Of a DNA stretch of 64,000 nt, positions 47,295-60,235 are shown in pieces (position 1 is the first letter of the stretch; each line of letters begins with the position of its first letter). This stretch comes from Leptoclinus maculatus (taxonomy: Eukaryota > Chordata > Actinopteri > Perciformes > Stichaeidae). A program made the position numbers and the translations under genes. Where the stretch lies: assembly GCA_032191485.1 (NCBI GenBank), contig JAVDOI010000004.1:25380270-25444269 (forward strand), in the 5' to 3' direction. The notes under the pieces were generated by a model. That model did no database searches, was not told the DNA's origin, and saw only the letters and a list, made by a program, of their open reading frames with translations.

Positions 47295-50200
47295 ATGGCG
47301 TCAAACGTTGAGGCCCCGGAGCGCTGGTACCTCGCCCTTCTCGGCTTTGCGGAGCATTTCCGAACCTCCAGTCCGCCCAAAATCCGGCTCTGTGTGCACT
47401 GTCTACAGGCGGTGTTTCAGTTCAAGCCGCCGCAGAGGATCGAGGCCCGGACACATCTTCAGCTGGGCTCGGTCCTCTACCACCACACCAAGAACAGCGA
47501 GCTGGCCCGCAGCCACCTGGAGAAAGCGGTGAGGGACGTTCGATTCAGGAAAGAGCGGGGATGCAGCGGAGAACGGGGACGGGGTGTAGGCCGCGGGCAG
47601 CAAAACAGAGAGAACGGCGGAATTCTTTAAATAGCTGTTAATTCAGGAAGGTTAAATGTGTGAAGAAGTTAAAATTTTAGATTTCTTAGGCGTTTTTTTG
47701 TGAAATATTCGTCCCGGGCCGGCCGCTTCCGTCCTTTCACTGATGTTAGCCCAAATAAGCCGCTGTATGGGATTATTATTGGTTCATAAAGATAGCAAAC
47801 ACCGACAATATAACGCCGCTAACGTTTGCTATCTCTTGTTTTGCAGTGGTTCATATCTCAACAAGTCCCTCAGTTTGAAGATGTCAAATTTGAAGCCGCC
47901 AGCATTTTGTCAGAACTCTTCTGCCAACAGGTAAATTACATTGAAGTAACATACATTCATCACTTCTTACCACGACGTGAAATTGACATCGTATTATGAT
48001 GCTACGTGCAGGATAGGGTATGCATAGTTTGTTTTTAATGATTGATTATTGACTATTGATCATTTTGAATCAATTTTCTAGAATTTGGTGGACTCTGCAA
48101 AACCCCTCCTGCGCAAGGCCATCCAGATCTCACAACAAACCCCGTACTGGCACTGCAGGTTGTTGTTCCAGTTGGCGGTATGTATCGGAGCGACAGCATT
48201 GAACAGGGGTCACATTGTTGCACTCACAGAGTCATTTTCAGGCGCAGGTCCAACATTGTTTGAGTTGAAAATGAGAACACGTTTTGCAACAGCCAAATCC
48301 GGGTGCTTAGTCCCTGTGCTGTTTGCTCACACTTGTACTTTGTATGTTTTTTAATTGGATTTGTTTTGTTGCAAGAGTACAGCCTTTGTGACCAAATAGC
48401 AAAAAGACAGGAATGTTCTTATTGCTTCTTTCAGCAACTTCATACACTGGAGAAAGACTTGGTGTCAGCATGTGACCTGCTGGGGGTCGGAGCCGAGTAC
48501 GCCCGAGTGGTTGGGTCAGAATATACCAGGTACATGTCCCACAATCCTCTAGTTGACTGCATATTTAAGGCTTTCAGTGGTTAGCAGCTGACATTTATTT
48601 AACTAGGAAGTCATTTTGAGATTAAAACCTCTATTATAAGTGAGTCCTAGCCGAAACTATTGTGTCACCAGCCTCAAGTACTTATTGAAGGCACTTAAAA
48701 CTGAAGCCTGTGCGACCTGAGATTAAGAATATGAACTTTGAAAAAAATTATCTTGTAGATTAAAATGTTACAGTGTTGTAACCTACGCAAAGTGAAGGGT
48801 AACCATCCTACTATGAGGCATAAGGAACAATGATGGGTCCTGAAGTTAGAATTAGTGACGTATTACAGGGACGAGTGATCCAGTGGGTCAAGTTAAGACA
48901 AGGTGGAGGGTGTGACAAGCCTGTAAATAAATGGGATCAACAAAATCAAAAGTGTTTTCTCGATGGCATGAAGAACAGGGACACACAAAACCCAGTGTGA
49001 CTTTGACTTTCTTTTCGAGATGATCCATATGGTGTTTAAAGTTAAGACTGAATAGAGACACCGTTTAAGAGTATTAATTGGAAGGGTTAGAACCTTTTGT
49101 TCGCACAGGAAGTTCCGGTTAATTGCTCGCACTAAAACAAAATATTTATAGACGAAGGATGCGTATGAGTCACGGTCACTGCACCCTGACTGATTCACTG
49201 CCCTCCAGGGTTTCGCCACATTTTTAACCTGTCAAATCACTTAATCCCATTACAAAGAACATAACTTCCTTGTTACTCCTCTTCATTAAAGATCAAATGT
49301 TGCTCTTGTAAAAGTCTCGTGATAATTGCACCCTTCACTTGTGCTCGACGCGGTTCAACCAGTTCGGAGTACATTTTAACACGCCTTGACGCTGGAGCAT
49401 TCTTTGCTCCCAAAACAACTGTGGCACAAAGTGCTGATTGATATATGAAATATTGATTGATTGATTGATTGTGAAAAAGCTGACTTTGTGTTTTTGCTTT
49501 TTAGGGCACTGTTTCTCCTCAGTAAAGGAATGGTGAGTCATCGGCTCTACTGAACGTTTGTTTGTGCTATTTGTACTGTTACACCATGACAGTATAAACA
49601 AGGATAGGTTTTTAATTGTGGTGATGTTTTCTTCTTCTTTTTATCCATAGTTGCTGCTAATGGAGAGGAAGCTCGGGGAGGTGCATCCTCTGCTCACACT
49701 GTGCGGCACTATTGTAGAAAACTGGCAGGGAAACCCGATCCAGAAGGAGTCCCTGAGGGTCTTCTTCCTGGTCCTACAGGTCACACACTACCTGGATGCA
49801 GGACAGGTAGGAAAACCAGTCTCTATAAAGTGGGACGGACTTGTTTCTGAGGGTTTGAATGACTTGTTTATTAACATCATCGTTGTGTTCGTGTCTCTCC
49901 AGGTGAAGAGTGTGAAGCCGTGTCTGAAGCAGCTGCAGCAGTGCATCCAGACCATTTCTACACTCCACGACGATGAGATTCTGCCCAGCAACCCGGCGGA
50001 CCTCTTCCACTGGCTGCCCAAGGAGCACATGTGTGTCCTCGTCTATTTGGTAATGCCACTTCTCTTTCTTTGAATCCTCCAACTTACGTTGGGGACGTAT
50101 ATCCAATCATTTTTTGCCAGTCAAGCTTACACACACGCGTGTGCTGCATGACAGTTTTAATTCACACTCTCACAGTAACGTCACTGCCACACATACACAA

Positions 50201-53200
50201 CGTGTCGCCTGTATGGAAGTTCTTCAGTTGGAGTGAAGAAGAGATAAAGCTTGCTATTTCTAACACCTGCAAGTCCAAAATAAGCTGTCTCTTAAAAACA
50301 AGGGTTTGATAACAAGAAGGTCTGGTAGCTTGTAAGTTATTTAATAAACACGCATATGATTCTCAGTTTTCCATTATAAAAAAGTGAAATGTTTGTTTAT
50401 TCTGTCTGTTATAGTTCCTAGAAATAGAGAAAATCTGAATCCGCTGGTCGGATTGTAATAAATTGGAATCAACCAAGAGATTCGGGTTATCTTTCAATTT
50501 AATTTTAAGTGCAGTCCATAAGTGATTTGAGGTCATGCAGTCAAGTGCCCACCATACAACTGAAGTTATTTAACACTTACCGTGTTGCTCTTCTATTATA
50601 TTAGTGCTTTTATGCTCTTAAAGGATGCACACTGTTCTGGTGTTGAGACTGTCGTGGGCGGGAGAGGTCGGATGTCCTCCGAGGCCTTTGGAAGTAAACC
50701 TCACTTAGTACAATAAGAATTAGTGCATTTTGAATATAGAGGATGAAAAGACAACAGGCCAAGTCTTGATGAAGTGTTATCGTTATTCAGTTAGGTTGCT
50801 TCTGAGATGTATCTGATAACTTTGTAATTAAAAGACAAACTAATAACACTAAAACAACAATGACACAGTTGTTATCCTCGTGGATCGCTTGTCACAACAT
50901 GCACATCATTTTTAGAAATTGGTTCACGTTGCTTCATATCTCCTCCTTGTCATTCTTCAGGTGACGGTCATGCACTCCATGCAAGCGGGCTACCTGGAGA
51001 AAGCTCAGAAGTACACAGATAAGGCTCTTATGCAGCTGGAGAAACTAAAAAGTGAGTCACCCAACGTGTTGCTGTGCTTCTTCTAAAACACATTTGAACC
51101 ATATTAAAGGGAACTGTGCTTTTACACTGTAAAAAGAAGTCATTGTTCCACCACTTTGTTTGTGTATGATTTTTAAATGTTTATCTCCATGTGTCAGTGT
51201 TGGACTGCAGCCCCATCCTCTCTACCTTTCAAGTCATTCTACTGGAGCACATCATCATGTGTAGGCTCGTCACGGGCCACAAGGCCACCGCATTACAAGA
51301 GGTACATTGTTTCTGTCGTGTTTCGATGCGTGAGCGCGGTGTGAAAAGATGTGCAGTCCAGCAGCTTTATGTTGTAGCATGTCGCAAGAAAAAGCAACCG
51401 CTCTGCTCGAGGACGTGAAAGTGAACGTTGTGTGTGTTTCTGTCCGTCCAGATCTCACAGGTGTGTCAGCTGTGCCAACAGTCGCCCAGGTTATTCACCA
51501 ACCACGCTGCTCAGCTCCACACGCTGTTAGTGAGTATCCACCACAACCTACTGCAACGCGTGTGTGTGTGTGTGTGTGTGTGTGTGGGGGGGGGGGGTTA
51601 CTAGTGCAAAGCCAGAAAAAAAATTAAAATTCTTATCAAATTCTAGTAAAATAAATTAATAATATCCACTGAACACAAATCAAGACATCGTCTGTGGTCA
51701 AGTTTCTTAAATTTTCTATTAAAATCAAAAGTTTGGTGATTTTTTTTTGAGTCATCCCTCATTTATATTTGAGGATTTCTAGTTAAAAAAAAATCTCTCT
51801 TCTCTTTTAAAATACTGTCACCTTAAAGAGTCCCGTAGATTTGACAGTAGACGTGCAAATAATGAAAGTAGGTACGGGATGTTGGAATATTGTTTTTATT
51901 ACATTGTTGTTATTAGATGGATAGATTTAGATTCATTTCAAACATGTAACTGTAGGTGTGTGTGTGTGTGTGTGTGTGTATACAAACTTCCATGAGAAAT
52001 AATCCAAAAGCTCTCTTGTTACTTCAGAAGGAACGATTGTTTTTTTTTTTTTTTATCCTTGTGTTGTTCTAAATGGTCGATCTGTTCCTCTTGTCATATC
52101 TCAGGGTCTGTACTGTATCTCGGTGAACTGTATGGATAACGCGGAGGCACAGTTTACCACAGCCTTGCGGGTGAGTACGTGATGAATGAATCTCTCCTCA
52201 GATAATGTCGGTAGTTTGTTTACTCGCCTTCCCACTTCTCTCTTCTTCTACTCTGCGGTAGCTGCTCTCTCTCTCTCTCTCCTCTTATCTCAAAGATGTC
52301 GTTGTGTTTCAGCTCACCACACACCAGGAACTGTGGACATACATCGTAACCAACTTGGCCAGTGTCTACATAAGGGAGGGGAACCGACACCAGGAGGTCA
52401 GTGAAGTAATAACGGGTCACTTCTTTAAACTACAACGATGTACTGCAACTTCTAAAAAGAAGTGGTTAGGATTCATTATCTCATAGAAACTGTTTTCTCA
52501 TTACATAGTTTGTCCACCAGAGATCGCCGATGAGTCAGTTTGTCACCTCTAAAATGTCCTACTCAGCATACTATGAAGTGATCCATGTCTTCTTTAGTCA
52601 GTGGATTGTAGTTTTAGTCTTATTTTGAAATAAAGTCATTTAATAATGACTAATAGATGCACTTTTAGGCTGCTTTCACACCCGACCAGCTCTGGTTCGT
52701 TGCTTGCTTAGTACGGTTTGTTTGGGCCGCTGTGAAAGCGGTCGAGAGCCCTGGAGCGGACCAAACACCCGAACCAGACCGCCTGAAAAGGTTGGTCTCA
52801 GTCAGTTTACAAGTGGACCCTGGGGGTGTTTGTTTGTGGTGTGAAAGCAGAAAAACAACCACAGATAGATGTGATTTTTAGCATGATTTCATAAGCTAAA
52901 CTACTGATGAATACATCTGCTTTATGGGAAATCTGTTCTTATCATTGATCTAAATGAGGCCATTTATAGGCCTACACAAGCTGTTTGCATCCGATTCATT
53001 GTACGTCATCAGTGCATTGACTCCATTAAGAGGAGTCTGTGTGCTCCCTGACGTTGCCCCGCCTTGTCTGTATCGTTATTTACCACATGTGGTCGATTTT
53101 AAAGTCTTAACAATGCTCATAATAAGTTATTGATCAGAAACCTGGATACACGCACCAGAAGCATGAAAGTACAGCATCACATTTGAACTTGCTACGTTGG

Positions 53201-56200
53201 TGCTGATGATGCAGGATGACAATCGTCGGAACTGTCCGATCGATCGTGTTTACTCCTCTTGGTTTGTGTAAAGTCAGTGTGAACACCCTTAAATGCATTT
53301 CCTGTTTCTCTTCTCCAGTTGTACAGCCTCCTAGAGAGAATAAACCCAGACCATAACTTCCCAGTAGGGTAAGAGGCATACGGTTTCTACAGTTTGTGTG
53401 TATACTTGTATATAACACGGCACAATACATTGAATCAATGCATTTAGATTAAACTGGTTCAGATGATTAAATATACAACCGGGGGTCTTTGTTTTGGGAT
53501 TCAGCTCTCACTGCCTCCGTGCTGCAGCCTTCTACATCAGAGGACTCCTGTCCTTCTTTCAAGGACGCTACAACGAGGCCAAGTACGTCTGATCGTAAAT
53601 GTCTAAATGCAGTCACGACCTACACATTCGCCCTGCGTCTGTACATATTTCTATAATTCTACATCTTGTTGTCCTGCAGACGCTTCCTGAGGGAAACCCT
53701 GAAGATGTCTAATGCTGAGGATCTGAACAGACTGACTGCCTGCTCCCTGGTTCTGCTGGGACACATCTTCTACGTGCTGGGCAACCACAGAGTAAGACCA
53801 ACGAGTGCACGACCGATTAGCCGAATGCTCACGCAAACTTTGATTGGTGTTGGAACAACTCGGTCACCAGACCAGAACCTTTTCTGTCTTAAAACCCTCT
53901 TCTAATGTTCCTGTTCTTGTTCACCCCAATAATGTTCCCTGAGCAGCTCGGGCTTCATTTGCAAAACTGTTTATACGTTTTGCAAAAAAATAATATACTG
54001 ATTTATTAAAACTCTGCACAAACAATTTCTATAATAAATCACAATGAACTTGACGAGATTTTTCTGATTCCATGCCTCATATCCTGCTTTATTAGATCCT
54101 TAAATTAACTTTAATGTGACGTTTATACATCAGCTCGTTCTTTAGCCACAGACTTAAGTTATTGTTGCGGCGTGAATCTATAAAAGAAAAGGAGATCAGC
54201 AGTAAATGAAGCCAGCTCGGCTGTTAGCTGACTCGTCGGGACATTAAGACGTTCACAGACGTTCACAGTTGAGGCGCTGAAGCCTGTTGTGGTGCACTGC
54301 AGCTAATTGAACCCTTCCATTTTCCGTGCTCATGTAAGATGACAAAGCAAAAATTATTTCTATGAAGCCACTAAGATATAGATCCAAAATCGACTGGCAG
54401 AGAAACACTGAGATACTGTAGTTCTAGATGTACTAATTTAATATAAAGAATTTAATTTGGAACCATGGAATACCACTTTCATACTAACACACGTACTCAA
54501 CAAAACAAATAGTTTTTTCTACAGTAGCTCATTTGAAGCCATAATTTAAAATGATTTATTATTTTATGTGCATAAATTATTAATTGGGGAGGACAAGCGA
54601 AGGTTTTATGCTCATGAGTGATCCCAAAATGCCCCCTTGCTCTGTAGGATGCGATGGCATTCACACACGAGCCTTTTGATGCCTACGGGAACGGCTAATT
54701 AGCATAGCAGCCATTTTGGCATGTCATTGCATTGTGAACGCGGGTGTAATTAATCCAATGAATCACGGTCTTATTCTATTGAGTGTTTGACAGACATTCC
54801 AGTGAGCCAGCATGCACAATACCAGGACCTGGGCCATAATTAATGTTGTTATTCACACCTGTGTTGACCCTTCAATGACGGGTCAAAATGGCCGCCGTGA
54901 CAGGGGGCCTATTTATAAATGAGGTTCCTCGTCTCGTGGTTTCCATCCATCTTGATTTCAAAAAAAAAAAAAGTTCCTCTTTTCTCTTTTAGGAAAGCAA
55001 CAACATGGTGGTACCTGCCATGCAGCTGGCCAGCAAGATCCCCGACATGTCTGTTCAGCTCTGGTCTTCGGCACTGTTGAAAGGTACATAATCACATTTT
55101 CCCCTTTTTTATAAAGGACATAAGTTATGTTGTTGGATTGTTCTACTTATTACACGGGCTGACTCTTCCGTCACATTTGAAGCACAGAATCTGTGTTGTT
55201 GAGAAGCAACGCTGTGGTTGAATGACTGAATGCTGTGCTTGCAGACTTGAACAAGGCCCTCGGGAACACCATGGACGCCCACGAAGCGGCCCAGATGCAC
55301 CAGAACTTCTCCCAGCAGCTGCTGCAGGACCACATCGCCGCCTGCAGCCTCCCCGAGCATAACCTCATCAGTGTACGTGATTAACGGATTAACGTGGTCC
55401 TGAACGTTCGCGCGTCATTACTCTTCATTAGCACTTTTTAATACCGATATCAAAGAACGTAATTCCGATACCATGGTATCGGAATTTTTAATTAGTAGAA
55501 CAACTGTGTTCAGCTCATTTCGCTTTTATATGTAAAATGTATTGTTGTGTAAACATTCTCTTTTCTTGAAATGACAGATCATTATGTAAACAGAGGTGTT
55601 GGTTAATTGCAAAAGCGACACGTTTGCAAAATCTAAAGAAAATAACTCACTTAAACACTCATTCTGTTCTCAGATTTAACACTTTATGGTTTCTTTACAT
55701 ATTTAAAGTTTACTTTTCCAAATATTTATCAGTCACTTTTTGACAACCTCATTAACCTCTCTTCACATCGGCATAATAAGATCCACGTCATTTTTAAAGC
55801 TGGTCGCTGAGAAGCATTGTAGCACTTAAGAGGCTACTTTCTTTTTAAAGGAGTCTGGCGCAGTGCTCACTCCACATTAAATGCACGGGGGTCTTCATTA
55901 AATGACTTCCAGCAGACCTAACGGAGAACAACGAGGGCAAAACCGCATCATATTCTCTGGTGTAGCTCAGCTAAAAACACAGAATCCGTCAGCATGTCAG
56001 TGTGTTCACTCCCGAGCCTGTTTGTAAACAGCACTGACAAAGATGAACACGAGAGCAGAAGCTATAAATGATTGTGTGACATTTTAGCAGCGGCACACGA
56101 ACATATGAGAAGCACTGGCTTTGGATCACATGCTGAAACGTTTCTGATTTCGCTTGTAGTGGAAGGCAGGTGGTCTTTTCCGTTCCCCAGCCCTACATTT

Positions 56201-56350
56201 CACTTGTATCTATTGTCTGCATCTACGTTTTTGCGGCGCTGAGATTCATTATTCTGTCTGTTTCTTTTTTCCCAGTGGACTGATGGCCCTCCTCCTGTCC
56301 AGATCCAAGCCCAGAACGGCCCGACCACCAGCCTTGCAAGCCTGCTATGA
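47295..56350 (+). CDS. mau2: MAU2 sister chromatid cohesion factor (SCC4)
   Basis: Mau2 pairs with the N-terminus of Nipbl (Scc2) to load cohesin on chromatin in the nucleus. It is a TPR-type helical-repeat protein throughout. The 18 coding exons are 47295-47528, 47847-47930, 48082-48177, 48435-48529, 49505-49532, 49651-49806, 49903-50049, 50961-51051, 51198-51301, 51452-51529, 52105-52170, 52313-52396, 53319-53368, 53505-53582, 53680-53791, 54993-55083, 55245-55372 and 56276-56350, giving 598 residues (human 613). All introns are GT-AG and every junction is in phase. Near-invariant stretches include WYLALLGFAEHFRTSSPPKI, DEILPSNPADLFHWLPKEHM and SNNMVVPAMQLASKIPDMSV. The start ATG sits in a good context (AAAATGG) and is the first in-frame ATG. 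The N-terminus (MASNVEAPERWYL) lacks the Ala/Gln-rich leader of mammals. The gene is complete and intact. Confidence 0.98.
48590..49200. mobile_element. Repeat-like insertion in mau2 intron 4
   Basis: It begins with AACTAGGAAGTCATTTTGAG and then ATTAAAACCTC and GAGTCCTAGCC, an order I recognise from a repeat found widely in teleost genomes. It makes the intron (about 975 bp) longer than most others in the gene. The right border is unclear and no coding potential remains. Confidence 0.45.
51560..51597. repeat. Compound (GT)n-(G)n tract in mau2 intron 10
   Basis: A GT run followed by about 13 G, starting about 30 bases downstream of the exon 10 donor. Confidence 0.95.
51955..51979. repeat. (GT)n tract in mau2 intron 10
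   Basis: Twelve GT units in the same intron. Confidence 0.9.
52670..52850. mobile_element. MITE-like element with 13-bp inverted ends
   Basis: CTGCTTTCACACC at 52670-52682 is the exact reverse complement of GGTGTGAAAGCAG at 52838-52850. The 155 bp between contain GGTTTGTTTGGG, GCTGTGAAAGCGG and CGGACCAAACACCCGAACCA, words typical of a common teleost non-autonomous DNA transposon. It is in mau2 intron 12. It has no coding capacity. Confidence 0.7.
54640..54935. mobile_element. Possible interspersed repeat in mau2 intron 15
   Basis: Segments such as GGTGTAATTAATCCAATGAA and ATTCCAGTGAGCCAGCATGC recall a repeat seen in other fish genomes. The recognition is from memory and has no structural support such as terminal repeats, so confidence is low. 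Confidence 0.25.
55461..55486. repeat. Perfect 26-bp palindrome
   Basis: The half-site AATTCCGATACCA is followed without a spacer by its exact reverse complement. A CCGATATC word lies just upstream. This is probably the core of a decayed transposon in mau2 intron 17. Confidence 0.95.
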
Positions 56351-56916
56351 GAAAACCCGTCGGTCTCTCCCCGGGCGGAAGCTGGTACATTATCACGAGC
56401 GACACATTGACGCCGAACAAACTGCTATCGGACCCGCTTGTAGCTGAGATTTGAGAGGATTTTTAACAGGTCACAGAGTTCAGGCCTTCACTTTATTAGT
56501 TTCTCAAGATTGCTTCCTGATTGTCTATCACTTCTTTAATTGTTGTAAAGCAATTACAACTACTGTCGTGCATGTATTTCACACTTTCTGATGGCATGGA
56601 TGCAGGGCAGGGTCTTGACTCTGGATGAGAGTAGAGAAGGACACATAGCGACGTATAAACGGGCGAACCCTTCTCTACGGTCGCCAGGTTTCTCTTCCAT
56701 TTGTTGGAGAGAAGAAAAAAAAAAGGAGGGGCTAGATAAAAGGGGAGGGCAGTAAAGAAATGTAGAAGAAATTAATTTATTCATGTCGATATTTTTGTAT
56801 CTGTTGGTAAATATTTTACATCTTGCCTTTTTTTGTATGGATCCTGTTTTTGGTTTTTTTTTCATGCATGGAAGTTACTGACGAGGACTCCCTGTACAAC
56901 AGTTTGGGTTGGTAAC

Positions 56917-56922
56917 AATAAA
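56917..56922 (+). terminator. Poly(A) signal AATAAA (proximal)
   Basis: Canonical hexamer about 570 bp after the mau2 stop, followed by a T-rich stretch at 56938-56946. Confidence 0.55.
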
Positions 56923-57567
56923 TTCTTGGGTCGATCATTTTTTTTGCACAAAATCCATATTCGAAAAGAATAGAGTCATCTTGTAATATATTTTCACACA
57001 TTAATCAGTTGAAAAATGTCACGATACAAATGGGCAGCGAACATTGTATCGGGTGAGTTCGCCTGTGGACCGAAGTACTTCTCTGTCGGAGAGCGATGTT
57101 TAAATACTTGTGAGTTTTATATCATTTGGTGGCTGCCAGGTTTGCCGCATACCCTTTTAAAAGCAACACAACTGATGTATTTTTCCATAATATATGAATT
57201 CCCTGCCGATGTATTCATTTTTACAAATCAGTTTTAGACTTTTGGAGCTTACGGTAATCTTCAGATATTCAACAAAAAGCAAATTTATTTTATTTTGTTA
57301 TATTTTAATTTGTCTTGATAGTTCTACTAAAAGGTTTCTTTACAGTATGTTTGTATAGATTTGCCACTCGTTGAACCTTTATTGTACAGTGACATTTTAT
57401 AAAGGCGATTTAGTAAAGTGTGAAATGTATTTTTAGCTATCCTGTGTAGAAATCTCAATGCTTGGTATTTAAGGCACTCTGTAAGGACACAGTTTAAGCT
57501 TGAGTACTAGCCATATTCTATCCAATGCCTATGTTTTTAATGCTTACATTGTTTTCAATAATTTTCC

Positions 57568-57573
57568 AATAAA
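57568..57573 (+). terminator. Poly(A) signal AATAAA (distal)
   Basis: Canonical hexamer about 1.2 kb after the mau2 stop, in an AT-rich context. Confidence 0.5.
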
Positions 57574-57599
57574 AATATGATTGAAAAAAATTGTAGTTT

Positions 57600-59157
57600 A
57601 CTGATTTAAATATCAAGGTTGTCGACGTTTTTTTTTAAGCAATTCAGTTGTACAGTGATTTAGTGGTGATCATGTGTTTTAAGTTAACAGTAGGTGGTGC
57701 TAGAGTTTTTAAATGTGTTTACATGGATGCAGTTGTACTGTTAACATCCTTTCTTCTCGACAAAGTATGCACAAAACTTAATTTTAGGGCAAAATGCTGA
57801 AGTGTGTGTATTTCACTTTATGAATTTTAGCTACAAACGCAACCTAATATTCCTAGGAGAAACATTTGCATGCTATGTAAACATTACGTGCCTAGAAGGT
57901 ACCACCACAACAATCACACACTGTATGATTATCAGTCAAACCAAATTCATGAGTTGACGCTTTTCAACAAGAGTATTTAATGTGATGTATTTGTATTTTT
58001 AAAAAAAAGCAAGCTCACAGTGAAGTTATCGAACTGCCTTCATTGTGTTTGTGATGCTTGATTCACTCAAAAAATATTCAACAAACTTAATATAAATAAG
58101 TGGAAATGCAAAGGAAGTGATTTATGTGCCCACGCAGGAGTAGATTTAACACGCTGTTTGAGGCGTGTGTGGAACATTAAGATAAGTCGACACTCTTTTA
58201 CGCTTTGTGCTAACTAGGAACCGGTGTTGAGTTATCCCAGCTGACGAGGACTTGTGTGCCCATTAGTGTTAGAGCTACAGACTCACTGATCTTCTGCACC
58301 ATCACTTCCCTGGCTCAAACCCCGACCTCCACAACCCAGGTGGTTCACTGCAATTCAGAGGTGATTATTAGCAAGGCAGTCTGAGCAGATCTGCAATTAG
58401 CCAGGAAACATTGGGGGGGGGTGGGGGGCGGGGGGGCTCGGCTAGCGAGGATAACCACAGGAATTCCAACACCAGCACCAGATCACAAGCCAGAAGTGTC
58501 CCTGCATGGTGAGCTAATTATGTAGTCTGGTGATGTCACATGATGCGCCTGTGTGTCTGAGTGTACTTCAGGGGCAAACTGACCAGGTAGACCCAGAGGA
58601 CAACAATGTGCCTCAGAGACGGATAGTGGCTCTCAGTCTAGTTTAGCACTGGACTCTTAACAGCAAAAGTAGTGTGTATAGTATCCATTGATCCGGAAGC
58701 TGCTACAGGGTCCTCTGGGAGTCGCAGAAAGATCCACGGAAATGTCCACTTTGCAACCAATAGTTCTGTTCTGCCTCAACTGCCATCCCATGTACAATGC
58801 AGAACAATTTAATTGTTAAATATCCAGCGTCAACAAAGTCAAACCATACAACCCTGTATCATAAGTACATTCAAATTATACAGATTATATTTGATATATT
58901 CGATTCATTGAGCAGAACTCCTGTTGAGGTGTCACTGAAACCCCCATACACTTATAGATTTAGGTTCACCACAATAGTACTAAAGGTTTATGAATCACTT
59001 TGACTTTGTTGAGGAAACCCTCACTTGTTATGATATGTTGTCTGACAAAATAAGGAATTAGGAATTTCAGTAGTGTTTTGAGTTAATTGGGATCAAGCGG
59101 TACGCAACAGCAATTAAGAAAGTAGTGGCGTAAAGGTGCCAATATGCACATATGCAC

Positions 59158-59210
<53 letters not shown>

Positions 59211-59784
59211 GATACATGCACATAAGAATACCTCAAGACATATAAAGTATTGCATATGAAAAGTACACATATGCCATATGACATATACCATACTATCATG
59301 GTAATTATATGCATGATGCAAAATGTAAGTTAACAGAGGATCATATGGGTTTTAAAGCACCTAAATGCAGGAACTCACATAGGTGTGACTGACTATGTGA
59401 TAAGTCATAGAAGTTAAACTTCTACAAGAATATAAGGGTCAAATTTGAATGTTTGCCTATGGTTCCATATCATGAGTTGCGGTTTCGTCGTAAAGACTGT
59501 AAGAAGTGTAAGTTTGGATAAGCTAACCAAGGCTAGCTACAATTCTTCAGCAAAAATGTTTTTATTATTTGAATTCTTTATTTCATGTTCTTGGAGTGGG
59601 CCGAGCAGCACACAGAGGAACTGTGAAGTTTCTGTCACAAGCAAGCACATCATCGTTACACAAGCCTGTAATAAGATCCAACCAAAGTCAACGAGTAGCC
59701 TACAATACTAGCTTCTAATCATACCATTAAACTGTGGTGTTTATTTACCTGTTTAGGCTACTCTTTAAATGTGAGCCACGTAGG
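57600..59784. other. Intergenic stretch downstream of mau2
   Basis: No gene recognised. It contains a G-rich patch near 58411-58437 and the CA tract at 59160-59206. The rest is ordinary AT-rich sequence. Confidence 0.45.
59160..59206. repeat. (CA)n microsatellite
   Basis: Uninterrupted CA tract of about 47 bp. Confidence 0.97.
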
Positions 59785-59840
59785 AGTTTAGGTTCCCATT
59801 TCACTAGTTGTCCTCTCACTGCTTTTACTATGTTTATAGT

Positions 59841-59878
59841 TAGATAGATAGATAGATAGATAGATGGATGGATGGATG

Positions 59879-59930
<52 letters not shown>
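59841..59930. repeat. (GATA)n/(GATG)n microsatellite
   Basis: About 22 tetranucleotide units: GATA, a short block of GATG, then GATA again. Confidence 0.97.
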
Positions 59931-60235
59931 CTGTATTGATCCCGCTAGGGGACATTTGTTCGCTACAGCAGCATTATGATACAGGTAAGCAATTAAAGTA
60001 AAAAATAAAAATATTGAGTATAAAAATGCACAATACATACAATAAAAATAACAGAGTAAAAAATATGAAATGTAAAAAAATGCACAATACATACAATGAA
60101 ATAGAATAATTACTCAAAACAGTAATAATAATAATAATAAAACAGTGAAGAATATTAAATATAAAAATAAGTAAAAAAGTAAAAAATCCACAATAACTAA
60201 AATATTATATATACAGACAGAATGATTGTTATGTT
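59931..60235. mobile_element. 3' part of a teleost retroelement (TATTGATCCC type)
   Basis: Directly after the GATA tract comes CTGTATTGATCCCGCTAGGG and GACATTTGTTCGCTACAGCA, close to the TTTATTGATCCC-GGGAAATT tail that follows GATA repeats throughout teleost genomes. An A-rich region with three repeats of the word ATACATACAAT-like (60034, 60091) follows. It is a truncated non-LTR or SINE-type copy; I cannot name the family. Confidence 0.6.

Larger units (their letters stand above)
56351..57590 (+). other. mau2: 3' untranslated region of mau2
   Basis: Continuous, moderately AT-rich sequence follows the stop codon, with no further coding exon. Two canonical poly(A) signals end it, one at 56917-56922 and a second at 57568-57573, giving predicted 3' UTRs of about 0.6 and 1.25 kb. 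Site use cannot be decided from sequence. Confidence 0.6.

Noticed and set aside
52500..52520. CTCF-like word CCACCAGAGATCG
   Set aside because: It has several mismatches in the GGC part of the core.
57685..57705. CTCF-like word ACAGTAGGTGGTGC
   Set aside because: It has mismatches at the first and last core bases, clearly weaker than the three reported.
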